From assembly GCA_963691705.1 (NCBI GenBank), contig OY829537.1, positions 24,614,078 to 24,678,077 of the forward strand: a stretch of DNA of 64,000 nucleotides. The letters are read 5' to 3'. Shown here in pieces: positions 1 through 8,753 of this stretch. The number at the start of each line of letters is the position of its first letter. The first letter of the stretch is position 1. The notes beneath the pieces were generated by a model that was given only the letters and a program-made list of their open reading frames with translations, was not told where the DNA came from and ran no database searches. The position numbers and the translations under genes were made by a program. This stretch comes from Viola odorata. Taxonomy: Eukaryota; Streptophyta; Magnoliopsida; Malpighiales; Violaceae.

Positions 1-1275
1 CCCACTATAGCTAGACCCATACAGATGAATAAAGAATTAATGGAATATTTTAATGAAGAAATACAATCCTTATTAAACAAGAAATTAATAAGACCCAGTA
101 AATCTCCATGGTCGTGTGCAGCTTTTTATGTACAGAACCATGCTGAGCTTGAAAGAGGAGCGCCTAGACTTGTAATAAATTACAAACCTTTAAACAAAGC
201 CCTTAGATGGATTAGGTATCCTATACCTAATAAAAGAGATCTAATAAAAAGATTACATGGAGCCACAATATTCTCCAAATTTGACATGAAATCCGTATTT
301 TGGCAAATCCAAATCAAAGAAGAAGATAGATATAAGACAACATTCACAGTTTCATTAGGACATTACGAATGGAATGTAATGCCTTTTGGTTTAAAAAATG
401 CACCTTCAGAATTTCAAAAATGATGAATGACATTTTAAACCCATACACTAAATTTACTATAGTATACATTGATGATGTGTTAGTCTTCTCAAGATCCGTA
501 ACTGAGCACTTCCATCATCTTAACAAAATTTTAAAAATATTAAGAGAAAATGGACTTGTAGTATCAGCATCAAAGCTGAAACTATGTCAGACTAACATAA
601 GATTTTTAGGATTCAACATTCATCAAGGAATGTTTAGTCCTATAAGTAGATCAATAGAATTTGCTAGTAAATTCCCAGAAGAGATAAAAGACAAAACTCA
701 ACTACAAAGATTTCTTGGATGTTTAAATTATGTTTCAGACTTTATAAAAGATCTTAGATCAACCTGTTCAATTCTATATGCAAGATTAAAAAAGACTCCT
801 ACTGAGTGGACAGAAGAACACACTGCAGTAGTAAAACTAATCAAAGAAAGGGTTAAAAACCTTCCATGCCTAGGAATTCCAGACCCTTTAGCAAAACTAA
901 TAGTAGAAACAGACGCATCAGACATAAGATACGGAGGAATACTAAAACAAGAGATTGAAGGAAAAGAGCAATTAATCAGATACTGTTCAGGATTATGGAT
1001 AGAATCTCAAAAGAATTATTCAACTATAAAGAGAAATTTTAGCCATTGTTTTATGCATTAACAAATTTCAAGATGATGTTTTCAACAAAAAATTCCTTTT
1101 AAGAATTGATTGTCAAAGTGCGAAATTTGTTTTAGAAAAGGACGTAAAAAACCTTGTTGCAAAACAGATTTTTGCCAAATGGCAAGCTTTACTTTCAAAT
1201 TTTGATTTTGAAATACAATATATCTCAGGAAAAGACAACTCTTTACCAGACTTTCTTTCAAGAGAATTCCTATAG
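1..1275 (+). pseudogene. Endogenous caulimovirid polymerase fragment (RT-RNase H)
   Basis: This is the 3' part of a pararetrovirus polymerase, entered in mid-gene at the window edge. In order it shows the RT motifs NYKPLNK (about 178), FDMKS, MPFGLKNAP (about 379) and the catalytic YIDDV (465-479), then the RNase H block VETDASD (about 905) and a terminal IQYISGKDNSLPDF near 1250. The style (RYPIPNK, GHYEW) resembles Caulimoviridae more than Ty3/gypsy. The frame is broken twice: a shift near 417-422, and a return to the first frame near 1030-1050. The stop is at 1273-1275. It therefore cannot make an enzyme. Aspartates are present in both domains. The genus is not assigned. Confidence 0.85.
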
Positions 1276-1285
1276 GGTAAGAAAA

Positions 1286-2473
1286 ATGACGACCAAGGAG
1301 GATCCAAAGAGAAAGACAAAAGCATCTTATGCAATGACAATCCCAGACATCCTAAACTCTCCAAATAGATTTGACAATCTAAGACCTCAGACATCAAAAA
1401 CACTAGACCCAAAACTATTTCTTCCAGGAAATTCAGGCCCAAAGACTCCATCAAGACTTATACCAGCCTTACAAGTCCAACCACCAAGATCACCAGCCTC
1501 AATAACCCAAAGACCAACCGTTTTAGGGAACATACCAAGACCACTATTTCAAACACAAGCCCAGACAAAAGCCCAAGACAAAACAGGCCCAATACTTAAG
1601 CCTTTAGTCAAGAACATTGGCTACATAGAACCAGAATATGGATCAGACCTACGGTCCATCACCTCCAACATGTTCCCCAAAGACTTTCACTACATTCTGA
1701 CATCTCTAGAGAAAAACAGAACCTTTTATGAGTTTATCCTTGTAGACACCGACTCGGTAGAAGTCACTCATGAGACAACCATGGCAAGGCCAGATAGATA
1801 CTCTTATTCGAAGTGCAGAATTCTCAGAGTATTGACTCCAACAGACTGGGGTATGAACTTGTATACACAGAGGATATTTTCACAGCCCTTCCTCCCAAGA
1901 GGGTTTGACTATCATGACTATCAGATGGCATGGCATTATGCATTCTTATACTCAACTAGAGGACATTCATGGTTCTTCCACTTCGACAGAAATATTTCTG
2001 GAAACCTCCCTTATGGTTTCATAGATGGTGGCATCATTTTGGTGCTCATGAAGTAGCTTTCCCAGACACAATCTTAGAAGGATATGGAGCCTTTACTCAG
2101 AAACATACAGCTTCAAATCTACCCAAGACGATGAGTTTCATTCTCATGTTTCATATCCCTTGGACCATCTACTGGGAATATGAAATCATTGACCGAACAG
2201 AATACGAGCCTTCTATACTCACTAGAAGATTCAAAGTGAAATGGTGGAAAAGATTTCCACAAGAACAAGCATCGAAGTTCGCAGTTCTAAAGACGCTATC
2301 AGAGTCAACCATTAATAATCCTCCTCCAGCCAGAGGACAATCAAGATTTCAGACAAGATCAACGTCCAAGGCAGCCAGACGAGAAATGAAGAAAGAACTC
2401 CTAGAAAAATTATCACAATTCTCAGATGATGAAGAAGATGGAGAATCATACACTCCGGCCAACTCTGGCCTAG
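1286..2473 (+). pseudogene. Caulimovirid ORF downstream of polymerase, broken
   Basis: An ATG at 1286, 11 bases after the polymerase stop, opens a reading frame of about 400 codons. Its proline- and lysine-rich N-terminus is followed by a conserved-looking middle (FILVDTDSVE near 1733, then SYSKCRILRVL) and a tryptophan-rich stretch (PLWFHRWWHHFG near 2010) that lies in another frame. A frameshift near 1970-1990 therefore interrupts it. The acidic tail (SDDEEDGE) is cut at 2473 by an LTR, and lysine-rich coding-like sequence resumes at 3282. Position fits the fourth ORF of tungro-like viruses or a transactivator-type ORF, but no family motif identifies it. Confidence 0.6.
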
Positions 2474-3281
2474 TGATACAATCACACCTATCTCAACACG
2501 TTGGTTTACTAAGCAATCGTACACCATGTCGAAGGGCCAAAAATCCACTCTGAAACCATCAAAAATCCAAAATATATATAGAAGGTTACTATTTACGGAG
2601 TACTATAGCAGACGGAGTCACTGTAGCAGACGAGGTTACTGTAGCAGAACGAAGTTACTGTAGCAACCGTCAACTTGTGTGATTTTTCCTATAAATAGCT
2701 AGCTCTTTTCACTTCTTAGGAAGACTTTGATAAAACATGAAAATGTCAAGCTTATTGCTTCTTACATTTCAGTATTGTAACTTCAATTTCAAGTTAAGTT
2801 AATTCAAGCTTTCAATCTTCCAATCTCCAAGTCTACCTTCCAATCTCCATTTCTATCTTCCAATCTCCAAGTCTATCTTCCAATCCCTAATTCAATCTCC
2901 AATCTCCATTCTCTAATCTCCAATCTCTAAATCTCGAATCTAAAATTCAGTCTTTTCAATTCAAGTCAATTTCAATTTCGTAATCTAAATTCTTGTCATT
3001 TAAATTCCAAGTTCATGGTTGGCTGAGCCACCTTTAAATTCTTGTTCTTCAATTCCACACTTTAATTCCAAGCTCGTGGTTGGCTGAGCCACCTTTAATT
3101 TCAAGTTTATATGGTTGGCCGAGCCACCTTTCTTTTCGTGTTCTTTTCCGCTGCCTAACTCCTTCCTTATATCCATCAATCTTGTTCTTTTCTTGTGTTT
3201 TTCTTGTGCTTGCAGCTCTTAGCTAGATCCTCCCAAAATTTCCAAGCTCGGTTTCTTCCATTTGGAAGCCGGAGCTTATCA
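2474..3281 (+). mobile_element. Solo LTR (family B, copy 1) inside viral ORF
   Basis: An 808-bp LTR starts TGATACAATCACACC and ends GGAGCTTATCA. It is flanked by CCTAG (2469-2473) and CCCAG (3282-3286), a 5-bp target duplication with one mismatch. A TATA box (TATAAATA, about 2691) follows a run of about 20-bp repeats containing ACTGTAGCA (2600-2670). Downstream come CAATCTCC-type minisatellite repeats (2815-2935) and three copies of the dyad GGTTGGC(T/C)GAGCCACC (about 3014, 3075, 3113). No element interior is attached, so it is a solo LTR left in the virus ORF. Confidence 0.75.
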
Positions 3282-4041
3282 CCCAGACTACGACAATGAC
3301 ATGATGACTGAGCTCTATCCAGAGCTAGGAAAAAGAAGAAAAAAAAAAGAGAGAGAAGAGGTAAAATTGTTACTGCAAACATGACTTCTTACCAGACAGA
3401 CGTATCAGAGATTCCAAAAGATGACCAAAGAAAAGGGCAAAAGAGGAAAAGATATCATTATTTCACCTTCAACAAAGTCAAGCCTATTAGTCCCACAGAA
3501 AGAGGGATAATAATTATTAAAAGAAGACAAGAGGCGCCAGTTATCCAGACAGCTAGACGCGCAATAACCATTACAAGACAAAGGAGATTCAGACTATCAA
3601 GACGATTAAGGACTCCAGTTATACAGACAAGACGGGCATGGCGGACATTAATGATCAGAAGAAGACAAAGGACTTTACAGACACCAGATGGCAAGGCATC
3701 AAGACACTTGTGGCAGACAACTTTTAAAAAGAAAAGAAGAATTGTAAAAGAGATAGATTCCTTATCTCTTAGTTTAGAGAATTGTAACTTAATTTGAAGT
3801 CCGTTCAGACTTTTCTACGAATGTAATCCCTATATAAGGGGAAGAAGTCCTCAGTTATGAGGCAGAATCAGAAATAAAATTTCAGAAAAAATTATCACAA
3901 AACTTTTGAGCAAAGCTTTCAAACATCTTGAGCAACATCACTGTAAGTTTTAATACGCTTTAAGTTTCATACAACGTTTTCATTATACTTTAAAGCTTTC
4001 TTAAATGTTTTAAATTTCTGCTTTCTCGTTATACATGCATC
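3282..4041 (+). promoter_or_regulatory. Caulimovirid intergenic region and pregenomic promoter (copy 1)
   Basis: The region between the downstream ORF and the first viral ORF. A TATA box (TATATAAGG, 3831-3839) lies about 210 bases before the first ORF, matching the position of the strong pregenomic-RNA promoter in this family. Upstream are repeated GAAGACAA(A/G)G boxes (about 3523, 3574, 3660) like the purine-rich enhancer repeats of such promoters, and a stem AAGAGATA/TATCTCTT at about 3748-3770. The leader after the TATA box is AU-rich. The role as promoter is inferred from position and motifs. Confidence 0.6.
3381..3797 (+). other. Basic 138-codon ORF within viral promoter region (doubtful)
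   Basis: An open frame of 138 codons rich in arginine and lysine (RRRQRTLQTPDGK, KKKRRIVKEID) overlaps the enhancer-like repeats of the viral intergenic region. An almost identical copy lies on the minus strand at 7439-7855. Both copies arose by the same recent duplication, so their shared openness says nothing about selection. The repeated arginine-rich segments follow from repeated AGAAGACAA DNA boxes. It may be an accident of promoter composition rather than a gene. Confidence 0.2.
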
Positions 4042-4247
4042 ATGTCTATTTGGGATAAACTAGCTACATGCTTAGCTGTATTAAGAACTGATAGACTTTC
4101 AGATTTAGAACATCTTAAACAAAAATTAGTATCACACTTGACTTTTATACATCAAGCCTATATCGAAGATCTTAACCCAGAAATTAATGACGAAAATGAT
4201 AACGCTGTTCCATTAGCATCAGACAGAACTCCGTTATGGAACGAAGT
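4042..4247 (+). pseudogene. First viral ORF, 5' fragment (copy 1)
   Basis: The ORF opens MSIWDKLATCLAVLR and continues for about 66 codons before joining LTR sequence at an 8-base microhomology (GAACGAAG, 4239-4246). The longer minus-strand copy at 6230-7194 shows where the original frame went. A small first ORF directly after the pregenomic promoter is the usual layout of badna- and tungro-like caulimovirids. Its function cannot be read from this sequence. Confidence 0.6.
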
Positions 4248-4938
4248 TACTGTAGCAACCGTCAACTTGTGTGATTTTTCCTATAAATAGCTAGCTCTTT
4301 TCACTTCTTAGGGAGAGTTTGATCAAACTGAAGAACATGAGCTTTTAAGCCTTTACTTTCTTGTATTGCAATTTACATTTCAAGTTAAGTTAATTCAAGC
4401 TTTCAATCTTCCAATCTCTACATCTACCTTCCAATCTCCATTTCAATCTTCCAATCTCTAAAGTCTACCTTCCAATCTCCACTTCAATCTTCCAATATCC
4501 AAGTCTATCTTCCAATCTCCAATTCAAACTCTAATCTCCAATCTTGAATCTAAAATTCAGTCATTTCAATTCAACCTTTTAAATTCAAGTTATTTACATT
4601 TTCGCAATCTAAATTTCTGTCATTTAAATTACAAGCACCAGTTGGCCTTGCCACCTTCGCTATTCAGTTCATGGTTTGCTGAGCCACCTTTAATTTCTTG
4701 TTCTTTAATTTCGCACTTTAATTCCAAGCACATGGTTGGCTGAGCCACCTTCGCTTTCAAGCCTATATAGTTGGCCGAGCCACCTTTCTCTTCATGTTCT
4801 TTTCCGCTGCCTAACTCATTCCTTATATCCATCAATCTTGTTCGTTTTCTTGTCTTTTTCTTGTTCTTGCAGCTCTGAGCTAGATCCTCCCAGAAGTTCC
4901 AAGCTCGGTTTCTTCCATTTGGAAGCCGGAGCTTATCA
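4239..4938 (+). mobile_element. LTR family B, copy 2, 5' truncated
   Basis: This matches copy 1 from its position 2647 to its end (TATAAATA box near 4283, minisatellite, four GGTTGGC-GAGCCACC-type dyads, GGAGCTTATCA end at 4938). Over several stretches it is clearly more diverged from copies 1 and 3 than those are from each other, so it is the older copy. Its 5' end is fused to the viral first ORF. Its 3' end abuts CAGTT and the 3' half of a Myb/SANT-like gene, so it is the original 3' terminus of the insertion that split that gene. Confidence 0.7.
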
Positions 4939-5689
4939 CAGTTGGTGCAGATGATGCTTGGTGGGAAGAAAAGATCAAGGTTAGTTGTTGCCTTTTGAAA
5001 CTACTTTGCTCTACTTTCATAATATTTTGTTAGATTTTGGCATGATGGATGTCTGATATGTCTTTAATGTGTAGGTTAACCTGAGTTTTGCAAACTTTAA
5101 AATATGTAGAATTGAACCAGAACTCGAACAGAAACTAGAAGTCATGTTTAACACCATAATAGCTACCGGAGAGTTTGCTATGGCACCCGGTTACAATGTG
5201 CAAGTTGCGCCGCAGGAGCCCGAAGCTGATGTTGAAGGTTGTGGTGATTCAGATGAAGCAATTCCTTTTGATCAAACTCTGGATGATTTGTTTGAGGGGG
5301 GAAATTCTCAAGCGGGTTTACCAAGTAATCGGAAGAGAACTGTTGAGAGTAGGGGGTGTGGCAATTCAAGCCTTCGAGTGAAGAGAGGAAAGAGGCAAAC
5401 AGGGGGCGCGACAATGCTAGCTAGACACCTGGATACGTTGGTCGGTGCGGTGGCCTCTAGGAGTTCAACTGTGAGCTCTAATGTTACTGAATCTCATGTG
5501 CCTACCTTAAGAGTTGTTGTGGCAGACATGAAAACCCTACCAAGGCTGGACATCAACGGAGACATCTTCATGTGGGCCACTGAATTTCTCGAAGACAAAA
5601 TGAAAAGAGAGGTCTATTTTGAGCTCAATTCACCAGCACACAAGATCAACTGGTTGACCTATCATTTTACTCGAAAGGGGCCAAAATAA
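4939..5689 (+). pseudogene. Myb/SANT-like (L10-interacting MYB-type) gene, 3' part
   Basis: The 3' portion of a host gene. A short exon (4939-4979, encoding VGADDAWWEEKIK, the WW-KI motif that closes the Myb_DNA-bind_3-like domain) has a GT donor at 4980. A second exon from 5075 (after TTTAATGTGTAG) runs through EPELEQKLEVMF to a stop at 5687-5689. The C-terminal half carries a short basic stretch and a conserved-looking end (DINGDIFMWATEFLEDKMKR). The 5' exon lies on the opposite strand at 12826-13122, separated by an insertion and an inversion. Such proteins are a large plant family of putative DNA-binding factors related to Harbinger ORF1 proteins. Confidence 0.75.
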
Positions 5690-6229
5690 TTTGTGAACTT
5701 TGTATTGCGAGATTGTATGAAAATATTAGTACTGTTTTGTAGTAAACTACCTTTTATTAGTTAATATGTATGAGTTTGTGACTGATTTTGGGTCTATTTT
5801 GTGGCTGTTTTTCGTATGCAAATGATGATGGCCATGTAGCTGTTTTTCGTTTGAAATTGATGATGGTTTTGTGACTGTGTCGTATGCCAATAATGAAGGT
5901 TTGATATTGTAGTCCTCTCTTTAAGGTGCTTTTGCACATATTGTTGTTTAAAGTGTTGATATTGTAGTCCTCTCTATGAGCAGGTTGATACTATTTAAGG
6001 ATTTTTGCTGGTATAATTTTTCTTGGAGATTTTTGGTTTGTGCCACCCTGCAGATAACACATTATTCATAGGTAGCTTATGTGGACCCATTGCAGAATCA
6101 ATGAATGAATCGATGTTTCTACTGGTCATTTCAAGATGGCGTAATGCTTTTGATGGCTTGAAAGAAACAAATAATTACAAGTTTCTGTCTGTAGCAGGTT
6201 CTCTTATGAAAATGATGGTGAGAGTTGGG
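5690..6229. other. Spacer between host gene and inverted viral copy
   Basis: AT-rich 3'-flanking sequence of the split Myb/SANT-like gene, with short internal repeats (a TTTGTGGCTGTTTTTCGT(A/T)TG-like phrase at about 5799 and 5839, and GATATTGTAGTCCTCTCT at about 5902 and 5957). The junction with the minus-strand viral ORF lies somewhere near 6200-6240 and cannot be placed exactly. No gene is recognised. Confidence 0.4.
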
Positions 6230-7194
6230 GAGAGTCAAAACCTCCTTACCCTTACCCCCTCCAGAAAGAGAGCTACTTAGCTCCGCTACCATTTCTGAAC
6301 CGGATCGTCTTCGTAGGTAAGTTCCGTCATTTTGAGGTATGTAAAGATCAGGGTTAAGGCCTTCAGTCTCGGCTAATGCATGTGCAGTATAGATTTGTCC
6401 AGGGGTACTTGGGTCAGGTTTCAGATAGGATCTTGAGAAGGAAGATGGTCTTGTGGATGAAGAAGGTCTTGTAGAAGTTGGTGATAATGTTAGTCTGGAT
6501 CTATTCATTTCAAAGATATTGGGAAATCCTGGGCTCATTGATCGCGTAGCTAATGATTGATTTGTATTTCTAGAAGAAGAAGTTGAAGGTTTAGTAGGTC
6601 TAAAGTTGGGTGATTGATTAAAGGATGGTCTAAGTGCTGCTCCTCGTGCTCGTGGTCTAAAAACGTATTGGTGATAATTAGTTCTATAAGCTGGAGTATG
6701 ACTGGATGAAGGTGTATTTTGATTTCTATTTATGGTTTTAAAAACTTTATCTATTGTTTTGTTTGTTGCTATAACCATATTTCTTAAAAGTTCTATTTTA
6801 ATTAAATCTTCATTCCATAACGGAGTTCTGTCTGATGCTAATGGAACGGCGTTATCATTTTCGTCATTAATTTCTGGGTTAAGATCTTCGAAGGTGTATT
6901 TTGATTTCTATTTATGGTTTTAAAAACTTTATCTATTGTTTTGTTTGTTGCTATAACCATATTTCTTAAAAGTTCTATTTTAATTAAATCTTCATTCCAT
7001 AACGGAGTTCTGTCTGATGCTAATGGAACGGCATTATCATTTTTGTCATTAATTTCTGGGTTAAGATCTTCGATATAGGCTTGATGTAAAAAAGTCAAGT
7101 GTGATACTAATTTTTGTTTAAGATGTTCTAAATCTGAAAGTCTATCAGTTCTTAATACAGCTAAGCATGTAGCTAGTTTATCCCAAATAGACAT
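6230..7194 (-). pseudogene. First viral ORF, longer copy 2 with internal duplication
   Basis: On the minus strand the frame starts at 7194 (MSIWDKLATC) and follows copy 1 to TPLWNE, then goes beyond it. A 182-bp tandem duplication (units 6708-6889 and 6890-7071) shifts the frame, so the first reading stops at 6838. The original frame resumes in the second unit and runs to about 6230 through a serine/proline-rich, basic segment and an acidic C-terminal part (AETEGLNPDLYIP). The gene is therefore broken. The 3' limit is uncertain because it meets host DNA with no clear border. Confidence 0.6.
6708..7071. repeat. 182-bp tandem duplication in viral ORF copy 2
   Basis: Two adjacent units start GAAGGTGTATTTTGATTTC at 6708 and 6890. 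They are nearly identical, differing for example at GCGTTATCATTTTCG versus GCATTATCATTTTTG. Since 182 is not a multiple of three, the duplication shifts the reading frame. Confidence 0.9.
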
Positions 7195-7956
7195 GATGCA
7201 TGTATAACGAGAAAGCAGAAATTTAAAACATTTAAGAAAGCTTTAAAGTATAATGAAAACGTTGTATGAAACTTAAAGCGTATTAAAACTTACAGTGATG
7301 TTGCTCAAGATGTTTGAAAGCTTTGCTCAAAAGTTTTGTGATAATTTTTTCTGAAATTTTATTTCTGATTCTGCCTCATAACTGAGGACTTCTTCCCCTT
7401 ATATAGGGATTACATTCGTAGAAAAGTCTGAACGGACTTCAAATTAAGTTACAATTCTCTAAACTAAGAGATAAGGAATCTATCTCTTTTACAATTCTTC
7501 TTTTCTTTTTAAAAGTTGTCTGCCACAAGTGTCTTGATGCCTTGCCATCTGGTGTCTGTAAAGTCCTTTGTCTTCTTCTGATCATTAATGTCCGCCATGC
7601 CCGTCTTGTCTGTATAACTGGAGTCCTTAATCGTCTTGATAGTCTGAATCTCCTTTGTCTTGTAATGGTTATTGCGCGTCTAGCTGTCTGGATAACTGGC
7701 GCCTCTTGTCTTCTTTTAATAATTATTATCTTTCTTTCTATGGGACTAATAGGCTTGACTTTGTTGAAGGTGAAATAATGATATCTTTTCCTCTTTTGCC
7801 CTTTTCTTTGGTCATCTTTTGGAATCTCTGATACGTCTGTCTGGTAAGAAGTCATGTTTGCAGTAACAATTTTACCTCTTCTCTCTCTTTTTTTTTTTTT
7901 TTCTTTTTCCTAGCTCTGGATAGAGCTCAGTCATCATGTCATTGTCGTAGTCTGGG
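7195..7956 (-). promoter_or_regulatory. Viral intergenic region and promoter, inverted copy 2
   Basis: Reverse-complement copy of 3282-4041 with the same TATATAGGG-side TATA box (about 7399-7407), the same leader, the same AAGAGATA stem and the basic ORF (7439-7855, two residues different near its middle). If active, this promoter would fire toward lower coordinates, convergent with copy 1. Confidence 0.6.
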
Positions 7957-8753
7957 TGATAAGCTCCGGCTTCCAAATGGAAGAAACCGAGCTTGGAAAT
8001 TCTTGGAGGATCTAGCTCAGAGCTGCAAGCACAAGAAAAACACAAGAAAAGAACAAGATTGATGGATATAAGGAAGGAGTTAGGCAGCGGAAAAGAACAC
8101 GAAAAGAAAGGTGGCTCGGCCAACCATATAAACTTGAAATTAAAGGTGGCTCAGCCAACCACGAGCTTGGAATTAAAGTGCGGAATTGAAGAACAAGAAT
8201 TTAAAGGTGGCTCAGCCAACCATGAACTTGGAATTTAAATGACAAGAATTTAGATTACGAAATTGAAATTGACTTGAATTGAAAAGACTGAATTTTAAAT
8301 TCGAGATTTAGAGATTGGAGATTAGAGAATGGAGATTGGAGATTGAATTAGGGATTGGAAGATAGACTTGGAGATTGGAAGATAGAAATGGAGATTGGAA
8401 GGTAGACTTGGAGATTGGAAGATTGAAAGCTTGAATTAACTTAACTTGAAATTGAAGTTACAATACTGAAATGTAAGAAGCAATAAGCTTGGCATTTTCT
8501 TGTTTTATCAAAGTCTTCCTAAGAAGTGAAAAGAGCTAGCTATTTATAGGAAAAATCACACAAGTTGACGGTTGCTACAGTAACTTCGTTCTGCTACAGT
8601 AACCTCGTCTGCTACCTGCTATAGTACTCCGTAAATAGTAACCTTCTATATATATTTTGGATTTTTGATGGTTTCACACTGGATTTTTGGCCCTTCGACA
8701 TGGTGTACGATTGCTTAGTAAACCAACGTGTTGAGATAGGTGTGATCGTATCA
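7957..8753 (-). mobile_element. LTR family B, copy 3 (inverted)
   Basis: On the minus strand it begins TGATACGATCACACCTATC at 8753 and ends GGAGCTTATCA at 7957. It is followed by the same viral CCCAG sequence as copy 1, to which it is nearly identical. At its 5' side it touches a polypurine stretch (GAAGGGAAAGGTGA, minus strand) that ends the gypsy-type element at 8754-12825, so it also serves as that element's 3' LTR. Confidence 0.75.

Larger units (their letters stand above)
2474..8753. repeat. Large inverted repeat of viral and LTR DNA
   Basis: The plus-strand arm (2474 to about 4246) pairs with the minus-strand arm (8753 to about 6994). Both carry LTR B, viral intergenic region, promoter and start of the first ORF in the same order. 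The arms are about 1.75 kb and differ only by scattered changes. The loop of about 2.75 kb holds LTR copy 2, the Myb/SANT-like 3' half and the remainder of the first viral ORF. Read-through RNA could fold into a long hairpin. Confidence 0.85.

Noticed and set aside
1..1275. Ty3/gypsy polymerase instead of viral
   Set aside because: No integrase follows RNase H. A new ORF, an intergenic region and a TATA promoter follow instead, in the order of a caulimovirid genome.
4629..4954. Short frames across LTR copy 2
   Set aside because: They read through minisatellite and dyad repeats of the LTR.
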